Source: Pisaster brevispinus
Lineage: Eukaryota; Echinodermata; Asteroidea; Forcipulatida; Asteriidae
Assembly: GCA_023634235.1 (NCBI GenBank)
Contig: JAMKCF010000018.1
Location: forward strand, 3,501,474-3,565,473
DNA: 64,000 bases
Direction: 5' to 3'
Shown: positions 36,032 through 44,130 of the stretch, piece after piece
Position numbering within the stretch: the stretch's first letter is position 1
How the letters are laid out: each line of letters opens with the position of its first letter
The notes under the pieces: generated by a model
What the model saw: the letters and a program-made list of their open reading frames with translations, nothing else
Database searches by the model: none
Told to the model about the DNA's origin: nothing
Translations under genes and position numbers: made by a program

Positions 36032-36674
36032 TAGACTTATATGGCGCACTTATCCGGAAAGCCCGATCAAGGCGCCTACACAAAAGGAAAAAAGCAAAAG
36101 AAAATTAAATAGGGCCTTACTAGCGAAGCAAATGAGATTTTATAGTTCCTTTTTGAATCGACCTTTTTTTGGGGGGGGGGGTTGTGGGGGTGGTACAGGA
36201 GTGACCATATAATTGGTAATCTAGACCTTATCTCATAGAGCTCTGTTTTCAAAAACTACCAGCCACAGAAACGGCTAACCAGCTTAAAAAAAACATGTAA
36301 TGCACACGGCTTAATGCTTGGTTCCCACTTATTGTCTGTTTCCTAACGGCAAATCAATTTTTGATGGAGGAAAGTTTTGTGTGTGTAACAGCTTCATAAA
36401 AATGGACCCTGTACTTTTGCATTTGTTGGGATAAATTTATCATAGCCACAAAGCCACTAGAATGTTGTAAAGTTGGACTGAACTCAAAATCCCCAAATCC
36501 CACTATCTCCCCCCCCCAAAAAAAAAAAAAATAAATAAAAAGAAACAAATAACAGTAGTACTACAAACAAAGTAAGTGCAAAATAAACATCAGCAAATTT
36601 TTACTCACCCAAAAAACAAAGTTGACTATGAATAGTATTATCTTTGAACATGTACCACATGTTGTTGTTGCCAT
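28489..36674 (-). CDS. Tetraspanin B (TSPAN1-like), 7 exons, 264 aa
   Basis: A second four-pass tetraspanin, with the same membrane-scaffolding role as A. Exons in coding order: 36674-36609, 35543-35346, 33373-33299, 31615-31514, 30491-30282, 28768-28685, 28548-28489. All are GT-AG and phase 0 throughout. TM1 is about 11-35 (FVFWLSGIAVLGLGIWVSID), TM2 to GFIGCFGACHES, TM3 89-110 with Glu100, TM4 about 230-256 (IGIAVLQVLILIVTVFLL), and the short tail is RNLTDDYD. The large loop has CCG (150-152), PDSCC (184/185), Cys203 and Cys219, with one N-glycosylation sequon at Asn177. GIWVSID after TM1 and KDYG before the CCG motif are TSPAN1-like features recalled from the family. The inner loop has CFG instead of CCG. 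An in-frame TAG ten codons upstream confirms the start. Confidence 0.93.
28685..28768 (-). CDS. Tetraspanin B exon 6
   Basis: 84 bases, GCYDALYGTFLDY and then TM4 to IAVLQ. Acceptor 'ttcttctttgtag', donor 'gtcagt'. Same length and phase as exon 6 of gene A. Confidence 0.93.
28853..29147 (-). mobile_element. tRNA-Leu-derived SINE, tail type A, in intron 5 of B
   Basis: Full 5' tRNA part on the - strand ('tggcgtgtcgtggccgagtg') and type A 3' end ('cctcaggcttgcaagcta'). It lies 84 bases from exon 6, in the same sense as the gene. Confidence 0.85.
29208..29634 (+). mobile_element. tRNA-Leu-derived SINE, tail type B, in intron 5 of B
   Basis: Nearly identical in layout to 15616-16042, with (att)n end. 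It is head to head with the type A copy, 60 bases apart. Confidence 0.88.
29901..30048 (-). mobile_element. tRNA-derived SINE, third family
   Basis: On the - strand: 'gttgtgtagtggtagggc' (A box), 'gggttcgaatcccacccgag' (B box), then a non-tRNA tail with 'agcactacagcgctttcatc'. The acceptor ends CTCGG/CCGAG can still pair. Confidence 0.7.
30282..30491 (-). CDS. Tetraspanin B exon 5 (large loop)
   Basis: 70 codons starting LKCCGNNDHLDW, with VPDSCC, a sequon NNT and MCQNT. Acceptor 'tttctacttgtag', donor 'gtatga'. It is 15 codons longer than the equivalent exon in A, as expected for the variable loop. Confidence 0.92.
30814..30861 (+). repeat. (aat)n microsatellite
   Basis: About 16 perfect units. 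It opens a longer repeat that continues to about 31290. Confidence 0.9.
30862..31290 (-). repeat. Unclassified dispersed repeat after the (aat)n
   Basis: Begins 'cactgcttttatatagcac' and has 'gaagcgctttaca', then 'ttttcagcagtgatttgaac'. A short relative after the (aat)n at 35968 has 'tatggcgcactta' and 'aaggcgcctacaca'. Probably the 3' end of a retroelement; class not determined. Confidence 0.5.
31514..31615 (-). CDS. Tetraspanin B exon 4
   Basis: 34 codons VEDFVNQRMHSSLTKDYG to MQSQ, acceptor 'tttttctccaag', donor 'gtaaga'. It encodes the helical stalk of the large loop. Confidence 0.9.
31726..31739 (+). promoter_or_regulatory. CTCF-like motif in intron 3 of B
   Basis: ACACTAGGTGGCAG fits the CTCF core consensus at 13 of 14 positions. 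Motif match only. Confidence 0.3.
32254..32280 (+). repeat. (ag)n microsatellite
   Basis: About 13 units inside intron 3 of tetraspanin B. Confidence 0.85.
33104..33282. mobile_element. 179-bp MITE with CCATCTTGG near both ends
   Basis: Terminal inverted repeats 'atagacctttatcatg' and 'catgataaaggtctat'. Just inside them lie 'ccgccatcttgg' and 'tcaagatggccgc', so a YY1-like motif is carried in both orientations. Its right edge is 16 bases beyond the exon 3 donor of tetraspanin B. Diverged copies: 16244-16385 and about 22661-22710. Confidence 0.7.
33299..33373 (-). CDS. Tetraspanin B exon 3
   Basis: 75 bases, TM3 (YFVSVLFLILAEIVCV) to SYTQE. Acceptor 'cttcatgacag', donor 'gtttgt'. This is the classic 75-base tetraspanin exon. 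Confidence 0.92.
34780..35110 (+). repeat. AT-rich degenerate repeat with many ATGCAAA
   Basis: About 60-base units containing 'atgcaaaacacatgtaaa' and 'tatgcaacaat'. Lies in intron 2 of tetraspanin B. Confidence 0.65.
35346..35543 (-). CDS. Tetraspanin B exon 2
   Basis: 66 codons, LSGIAVLGLGIWVSID through TM2 to CFGACHESKCMLWT. Acceptor 'ttctgcgcag', donor 'gtaagt'. Phase 0 at both ends. Confidence 0.93.
35968..36030 (+). repeat. (aat)n microsatellite in intron 1 of B
   Basis: About 21 units, followed by a short piece of the same kind of repeat as at 30862-31290. Confidence 0.9.
36609..36674 (-). CDS. Tetraspanin B exon 1
   Basis: 22 codons MATTTCGTCSKIILF to FVFW, donor 'gtgagt'. Same length and end as exon 1 of A. 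Start context 'ttcaccatgg' is strong. Confidence 0.92.
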
Positions 36675-36778
36675 GGTGAAGTTCAGACCCTGTTGCTGTT
36701 GCTATGGAAATAGTCACTTAGAGAGGAACAAATCTTCCCCAAGGTGTGATATTGCACTTTTGTCACTTCAAGTCTCTG
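36675..36778 (-). other. 5' UTR of tetraspanin B, with acceptor at its edge
   Basis: Upstream of the ATG, the - strand has a good acceptor 'ttttatttttgtacag' ending at 36779. The untranslated leader therefore probably begins with a spliced, non-coding exon further right. No promoter was identified with confidence. Confidence 0.5.
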
Positions 36779-36869
36779 TACAAAAATAAAAGATAGAAAT
36801 ACAATCATGGTTATAACTTGGTTGAAAGTTTGAAGTACTTCAAAAACAAGAAAACTGCTAGGTTTTAAG

Positions 36870-37070
36870 TTTTCTTACAGGTTATTTCTTCAACAATTTG
36901 ACAGTCCACCTGGACCCCATCTTCAGGGAACCGGTTGCATTGGAGTTGTGAATTCAAGCACGGGGCGTTCACAATCCATACAGAGAGACATGTGCTGAAC
37001 AGCTACACTAGGGATAACCAGTTTACAAGACTAGACAGGTGTGCCCAGTGTGAGAGGAGGGACACAGGGT
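36870..37070 (-). mobile_element. Penelope-like fragment
   Basis: On the - strand it has 'ccctgaagatggggtcc', a short hairpin, 'gtcaaattgttgaag' and 'aataacctgtaagaaaac'. This is the order seen in Penelope-like pLTR regions. The + strand of the same segment is open for 50-odd codons without a recognised product. Confidence 0.4.
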
Positions 37071-37400
37071 AAGTGTTTCAATTTGCCAAGCCCTCACACC
37101 TCGACGAGAACTAGCCCCGGAAATTTCTCATTTCAACCAAATCACATCACTCTTCTTGAGACAAACGAGGGTCTGCGAGAGTTCAACAAGAACTTTGAAC
37201 TTCATCGCAGCTGAGTTTAGAAGCCTGCTGGAAGGGAAAGGTTTTTCCAAGTTCAAATACGGACTGAATTTCCAAGCGGGAGTTCCACTAAACAAATCTC
37301 ATCCAGAAACAAACCAAAAGGTTAATCACTTTTCAAGGAATTGAAGAGAGGGAAGTGTACAACCCCACAAATTTTGAGAATAACCCTTCTTCATTTCACG

Positions 37401-37740
37401 TGGCGTGTCGTGGCTGAGTGTTTAAGAGTCACCAGACTCAAGCTCTGGTGTTTCCGATCAGCAGAGTGTGGGTTACGAGTCCCAGTTGTGGCGCTTGTGT
37501 CCTTGAGCAAGATACTTTACCATAATTGCGTTTTACTTCAAATGGGACATTAAGCCATTGGTCCTCGGATCGGTAGTGCACGTATAAGAAGGACCCAGAA
37601 CATTTAGCGTGGAATAGTAGGGTTAACCCCGGTGTTTCATAATCTGGTTCACATAGCAACCACCCTTGTTTACAGGTTTCCTCAGGCATCAGGCACACTT
37701 AGATTTGTTACCAGAAATATATAATAATAATAACAATAAC
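37401..37740 (+). mobile_element. tRNA-Leu-derived SINE, tail type A
   Basis: 'tggcgtgtcgtggctgagtg' to 'ggtttcctcaggc', then 'aaatatataataataataac'. The B box has one inserted base ('gggttacgagtccc'). Confidence 0.82.
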
Positions 37741-37939
37741 TAGACATATTGCATTTGTTCACAAATGCCGAGCTGTTTCGCCTTAACTTTTTGAAATTAA
37801 TCAACTGAATATGAAAGTTTTTTTTTATTCAAAGCAGTTATGACGTATCAAGCCTGTTTAAAAAAGAATTTGGATTATACCACGTTTTGTAAGCAATTTA
37901 TGACTAAAAGGTGCAAAAAATAGAAAAAATCTTACAAAA

Positions 37940-38560
37940 TTATGTGATGACGTCATCATGACGTCATTTCAAAATTTACAAGAACTTGCCAATATCTAAC
38001 AGCCTGCCAAGTTTCAACATGATCGCACTAATACTTCGGGAGTTATACGACTTCAAAAAAGGCACCTTTAATGCCGCGTCACGTGACCCCCGATGCCGTC
38101 ATCGATCTGAAATTTCACACATATGATGGCTGCCTGACGATCAACGTATGTATAAATTTTGAAGTGATTACACAAAACTTCTCCACACACATCTTCAAAA
38201 AGTCCATTTTGAACAGTTTTCAACCTGCCGCTAGAGGGCGCTCGTGTGTATTGTGACGTCATCGGTATTTTCTTTAAAATGCACACCCTTGCCAGACACT
38301 AACATCGTTGAAAGCGTTTTCATAACATTTAGCACTTTTGAATTACGAGGCACTTCCGGTTTCGACCGGAAGTAGAGGTCATGTGAGGTCACGCACACTG
38401 AATAAAATGAAGACTTAATTTATCCCTTTACAATCCCGCAAACAGAAACCTACGGTCTCTTGTGGCTGATTTGTTACTGATTTTCAAATATTTAAGTTAG
38501 AAACCTTTAAGATGACGTCACGTGACAGGTGATGACGTAATCATGACCTCATTGTTTTTG
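37940..38560. promoter_or_regulatory. Segment dense in CRE and E-box palindromes
   Basis: Perfect TGACGTCA at 37948, 37959, 38254 and 38513, plus CACGTG-containing 'gtcacgtgac' at about 38086 and 38520. It lies 1.3-1.9 kb upstream of tetraspanin B. It could be an enhancer or an unrecognised repeat. Confidence 0.35.
38228..38241 (+). promoter_or_regulatory. CTCF-like motif
   Basis: CCGCTAGAGGGCGC fits the CTCF core consensus at all 14 positions. It lies inside the CRE-rich segment upstream of tetraspanin B. Motif match only. Confidence 0.35.
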
Positions 38561-38688
38561 GATCATTATTGCACCAATGCCTTTCATCACTGAAAGTTTC
38601 ATTGTAATTGCTCTTTAGGAACTATGCAAAAGGCCGCTTTGACCGAACGTGCGTTATGTCAATAGCCTTTTTTACTGAAACAGACAAA

Positions 38689-38719
<31 letters not shown>

Positions 38720-39715
38720 CAAAAACAAGAGCTGTTTTGCTGTGTTTTGCTGCGCTTTGCTGCGAAACAGCTAATAATGGTAATACTATCACATGATCTT
38801 GATAAAAGAGAGTGACCTGCTTACAAAAAACCAGCAACAACAAACACAGGAAATTTCGATTAAAAAGGATCGTTAACAATTTTTAGAATCGATGGTAATC
38901 GATGATGAGTTGTCAGTATCGCCATAGCGATTTGTCTTGTGGCATCACACTTTGCTTAGTGATTAAGATTGATACACATCTGGAGATCGGTCTTAGCTGC
39001 AGCTTACACAGGATGCAGCTGCAGCCACAAATTTTTTCAAAGTGGCTTTAATAGTCTGCTGCCCCTTTAAACTATTCAGACTTGTTCTCAGACAGTCCTG
39101 CCGGGGACCCCATGCAGTGTTAAGTACCCTTGAGAATGCGTTTTTTCAAGAGTCATCGAGAACAAGGTTGATGGTAATGGCTGGCTCCCTGCACAGCTGG
39201 AACTCATATGGAGTGTTATATTGCATGAAATTTGAGTGCCGTTTGTATCATTTTGTTTGGAGAATATAAAAGAAAAGAAAAAAAAATTGATTTCACAGCC
39301 TTTGGCGAAGGTTAAATTGTTATCTTAAGAGGAGAAGGTCGGTGTAACTGGCAAGAAAGTTTAAATTGTTTCATCCATTTGTGTTCACCACATCTTCCCG
39401 CAAGTTAAAAAACAACTGAGACAAGGTCATTAAAGCCAATTGTACAATTTAACAAAATTGCACAAGAAAAAAATTTGAAAGCAGATGTGAATCTCAGATT
39501 TGTGGTCAAGTCCTAAAACAAAGCCCTTTCACACTAGATGAATTTTCTGGGTAATTTCCCAGGAAATTCTGTTGGCCATCTCGCACTTGAATTCCTTAAC
39601 CTGACACAAGTCGCACCTCCCTGCTTGGGAGTAGATCAAAAATGTGAGACACCCCCCTCCCGCCTCCCCCAGTTAGCACGATTGCATCAAGTAAACAAAT
39701 GCAAATCCAGGGCCA

Positions 39716-39855
39716 GGGGTCGATTTCACAAAACCCTTCCTAACTTAGGACTAGTCCTAGGCAATGCTAGGAGATAGGACTAGTCCTAAGTTAAGACCAG
39801 TTACTGGTCCTAACTTCAGATAAGACTAGTCTTATCTCTTTGTGAAATCGACCCC
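39716..39855. mobile_element. Fold-back MITE family M3, 140 bp
   Basis: Almost entirely palindromic: 'ggggtcgatttcacaaa' at one end, 'tttgtgaaatcgacccc' at the other, with 'cctaacttaggactagtcc' inside. Confidence 0.75.
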
Positions 39856-41243
39856 AGGATGGGTTTAAAAACTCTCAAAGAATTTCCTGTGGTTTTGCAA
39901 GTAAAGTACAGATTTTTTTTTTTCCACGAAAAAAGTACAGAAAATCAAAAAAAGTTGGAAATGCAGAACATTTGTTTGGGGAAGTTTTGTGCGATCGATT
40001 AAATTCAATTAAATTGAAAACAACATTTTAAAAGTTGTTTCCTCTCTTAATTTACAGAACAGATTTCTTCCAGTAAAATCCAGAACTTCCAAACGACTAT
40101 AATAAATAAAGAAAAATACATGAATTCTTGTTCTAATTGCTCAGCTGGTTTAATCCCCCTATGGGGATTATTGGTATGTTAACTACAGTGTAGTTTACAG
40201 CCACAAATGTCAGAGGTCATGACCAGAGATGCAAAAAGTTCTCTGGTCTCTAAGGATGACTGAAATTTATTGTCCGTTTAATTCTGACAAGCGGCTCCTA
40301 AAACCAATTCCAGATCGTTGGCAAATGGCCAGATTCCATCTTTGGGAACAATATTCACGCAAACCTTTAGTTCATTACAACACATGGGGATGTTTTCATA
40401 CAGCTTTTTAAGCAGATGTTTTCTGCTTCAATAACGGCTCTTAGCACATATAATCATGGAGCTGCTTATAAAGCAGAAAATATTGCCGAAACATTTTTTT
40501 CTGCTAAGCAAAAATATGCAGGACACCAGTTGCAGATCGTACTTATATACTATGGTATTTTGGCTGGTGTCCCTATTCTGACATGTCTTACAAAATTTAA
40601 TACATATTTCTGCTAAAGCAAAATTAAGTACATGTAGGATACCAGTCACAGATCATATGATATTTTATTTTGACTGGTATCCCTGTCATGACTTGTCTGA
40701 CACTCTGATAAGCATAGTTTGTCTGTGCTTAGCTGTTTTGGGGGCTAAGAGGCAAGGTATAATCTTGGTAATTACTTTACAAATTAATCGCCATAAAAAC
40801 TTACTAGATAAGACGTACTTGAGAGGTTTTCATAAGATAAAACATTGTGAGAATCGACACCCTTTGAAGTAGTGTGGTTTTACAGAAAGAGGTAACTTTC
40901 ACCTAAAAATTTGAATCTGAGACAGGCTTCAGGCATAACCCAAAGTTATGACAATATCATATGTTACCAATTTGGCAATCTGTGTTGGAAGAGTTCATTG
41001 ACCCCAGCGACCTGAGCAGTCACAGGAGAATTAAAGTAGTAGCATTCCGGAGGAGTTTAATTTGAGAAAAGTTCCTCTTGAATAAGCAACATCCTGGTCA
41101 TTGAGGGCCAATTAATTAACAGGAATTGTGTTAGGTGTGGCCAAGGCCAATGAAGGATATGATGAACAGCAGACTGGCCCCCCCTCCCCCCCGAGTGAGC
41201 GACTGCGTTGAGTTTGATTTGAAACTTTGCGTTGCGGAAGTAT

Positions 41244-41421
41244 AACTAAGTGAGATTTGCGGTAACACCATGTGAAAATCTCTTTTGAGTAGTGTAGGTT
41301 CTGAAAAGAACTGGTGGTTAACGACTCAACGTTTCGATCAGTACGCTCTGATCGTCTTCAGGAGAACCTACACTACTCAAAAGAGATTTTAACGTGGTGT
41401 TACCGCAAACCTCACTTAGTT
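41244..41421. mobile_element. Fold-back element with hammerhead-like core
   Basis: Arms of about 60 bases ('aactaagtgagatttgcgg' and 'ccgcaaacctcacttagtt') with 'cttttgagtagtgtaggtt' in both. The loop, read on the - strand, has CTGAAGA, a six-pair hairpin and GAAAC followed by GTC. This looks like a Penelope-type pLTR piece. Confidence 0.55.
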
Positions 41422-41564
41422 GCTTTGAGTTTACCGGTGGGTGTGAGTTGTGTTTCTTCTGAGGTGAAACAAGATTGCTGAGTAATCAAGATTTTCTTGG
41501 GGGGGGGAGGGGAGGGGGGGGGGGGTATTGGTGAGTTATGAAACACAATGAGCTGAATTCTCAC

Positions 41565-41760
41565 CAGGATGTTTCAAAACTGTAGGGCATTCTGGACCCC
41601 CATTTTTGGAAGTTTGACCTAAGCACCCTGAATTGAAACGAGGTCATCAGAATGGTTTTGTTTTTACTTGGGGATTATCTTGGGTTTTTAAAGCCCTACT
41701 GTACAATCTTGGGCATACTAAATGGTTTTATCTTGATGTTTTTTGTGAATCAGAAATGAG
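41565..41760 (+). repeat. Relic of the 53375-53685 element family
   Basis: Shares 'caaaactgtagggcattctgga', 'gaattgaaac' and 'tactgtacaatctt' in order with that element. Its ends are lost. Confidence 0.5.
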
Positions 41761-43153
41761 GTCCCCCCCCCAAACAAACAAATAAATAAAAGTAAAATAA
41801 AATAAATAGTCCAGAAATAAATGTAAATGTTTTGTGTGTGTGCATACTGTCTATACGGCCCGATGCACTCACTTGTGCAGGGGAGAATCCCGATGAGTTT
41901 GATGTTTCAAAGGAAAGAAACAACAATGAGATTTTGGAGAAAACAAAAATTGAAGAGTTTTACAGCCTTAACTGTATAGGGTACTTCTAAAGTTTGCAAC
42001 AAAACCCCCACCCCTTAAACAAAGTACTAACAAATAAATAAATAAATAAATAAAATAATAATAACAATATTATAATAACACTAAATAACTTAAATAGATA
42101 AAAGAAAGAAATAGACAGTTAAAAAATACTGAAACTTTCACTTTTGTATGACACAAACTAGAGGCCAACCTGGTTGGACATCTCCAAAGTTCTCTCTCTC
42201 TCTCAAAAAAAAAGAAAGACAACGTGCTGAAACTTTCACTTGGTTTTCTCATATATTTTTTAAGCCATAAAAAGGCTTTCAGCTTGAAGATTTTCCTCTG
42301 TATTATAACCAGAAACTTCCTAAAAATAAAAATAAAACATCAAGATTTACCCTTCGATGATTTACTGTCCACCATCCAACAGACGTCAAGGATTTCCGCT
42401 TTCCCCCCAAACACCAGAACCCGCAATTTATCACCAACTGGTTGTTAGTGTTACTAAAAGGTGAATTTACCTCAAGTGGTTTGACCTCTAAAGTGCCAGG
42501 TTCATGTGTAGAGGGGTACAGGCTGGCCCAAATAAACAGGGTGTAAACACACAACCTGTTAAATAGCTTCAAGGCCAGCATGTGATTTCTACTGCACCCT
42601 TCCTGACTGTAACCCCCCTGCCCCCCCCCCCCCCCCCCACATAGAAAAAAAAGAAGAACAAGCATAATTTGACACTTATTTTTGGTAACTATTTCCTTCC
42701 CACTTGTTTTCAGATGATGAACAAATAAAAAAACCATGGAAATGATTGGCTGGTAACCTCTCTCTCTTAAAAGAAAATTATGGTCCAAACCAAAATTCTG
42801 ATTTTGTCCTAATGTTTACAACGACATTTACAACACTTTTTGGTGTAAAGGGGCATATATTTCACTTTCTTTCAGATTATTCAAAGTAACCAAAGACACT
42901 CTTTGTTTACTTTTGTTTACACCATAGAGAAACATTATTTTGTACATTGCTGGCCTTCACCTGAAAGACAAGAAGTTTGTTTCCAAAGAAATCCATTAAA
43001 GTTTGGTTTGAGGTCAACCGGTCAAGTGACTTACAGGCACATCATAATAAATAGTTCCAAAATGTTTTCCCAGATAGTTGAGGGGAAACAATTCTCAGAA
43101 TCACAAACACTCAGTACTTTTTCAAAACTACAACATCTGTTTCTTGATGTCCA

Positions 43154-43322
43154 GCCGTCGATTTCACCAAACTCTTCCTAACTTAGGATTAATCTTAGGA
43201 CTTAGGACGAGTCCCAGCCTTGCACTGTAACATGTAAACCTTAAGATTAATCCTAAGTTAGGACTAGTTACTCGTCCTAACTCGAGATAGGATTAATCCT
43301 AGCGTTTCGTGAAATCGGCTGC
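43154..43322. mobile_element. Fold-back MITE family M3, second copy
   Basis: 'gccgtcgatttcacc' and 'gtgaaatcggctgc' ends, with 'cctaacttaggattaatc' and its inverse inside. Confidence 0.65.
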
Positions 43323-44088
43323 AGGAATTCTCTGTGACTGTCCAAAATGTTTCCACACCCATAGGAAAACATTTCTATCCAAAATGCCACATCCTAATCC
43401 ATGCTTGACACATTACCTTCTTCAAGAATTTGTAAATAAATTGTCACCAGAAAGCTTTGTCATATAAATAAAACAGGACCGAAATTTCATTTTGGAGGGG
43501 CAAGGCTACTTCCATTTGGCAAAGGGTACTTCCCTCAGAAAGACTTCAAGTCTAGCTGTGAAAGTTGTTTGAAGGGGCACCGAGGCCACAGCCAAGCCCA
43601 GAGAGGTCATGACCTCCATGTGACCTCAGGGCTGATATAAGAAATAAGGGTACAAAAACTAAGTTCCATTTTTAAAAAGCTGTTCCATTTTTAGCATTAA
43701 AAGGTTTGTATCACAAGACCATGATCATCAATGATATTCTACTAAAACATCAATTAAATACTTGCTGGAAATACTTTCAAGAGTTACCAGGAATGACTTT
43801 CTAATTTCCTCGAGAGTGCACTGACCGTCTGATGAGTCAACAAACTTTTTTTCATATTTTGTGTGTGTGTTTTTTTTTTCATTCTCATGACGTAAGTTCC
43901 CATACTGAGTACAAATGACAACATTAATTGAGACGGCAGAAGTTTTTTTTCTGAATAACGACTCGGCGTTCCGAAAATGTCAACGGGTGTTTTGGGGATT
44001 AGGAATGGCACTGGAAGAAAGAGAGAGAGAGTGGAATTCAATTGGATCAGAAGCTTCGGAGAATGTGTGAGTCAAGAGTACAAACATG

Positions 44089-44096
44089 TGACGTCA
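44089..44096 (+). promoter_or_regulatory. CRE 16 bases before candidate gene C start
   Basis: A perfect TGACGTCA in the likely 5' UTR or core promoter, followed by 'ggcaacatggcgac', which resembles a YY1 start-site element. No TATA box is seen. Confidence 0.35.
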
Positions 44097-44111
44097 TATC
44101 ACCGTGGCAAC

Positions 44112-44130
44112 ATGGCGACTAATCCTGAAG
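44112..44130 (+). CDS. Candidate gene C exon 1
   Basis: 19 coding bases, ATG to GAAG, followed by 'gtttgttg'. Short, so it is supported mainly by start context, the upstream CRE and phase compatibility. Confidence 0.33.

Larger units (their letters stand above)
38561..44080. other. Repeat-containing intergenic stretch
   Basis: No exon recognised. It contains MITEs (39716-39855, 43154-43322), an M1-related dimer around 40395-40700, the fold-back at 41244-41421, a relic at 41565-41760, and G and C tracts near 41510 and 42619. A diverged 'ggggcaccgaggcc' repeat lies at about 43495-43640. Confidence 0.55.

Noticed and set aside
36920..37065. + strand exon-like segment ending 'gacacagg/gtaagt'
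   Set aside because: Open for about 55 codons, but no family recognised. The opposite strand matches a Penelope-like pLTR, which explains the segment better.
42303..42788. 161-codon - strand frame
   Set aside because: It runs through a 20-base homopolymer and AT-rich sequence, with no domain and no convincing acceptor.
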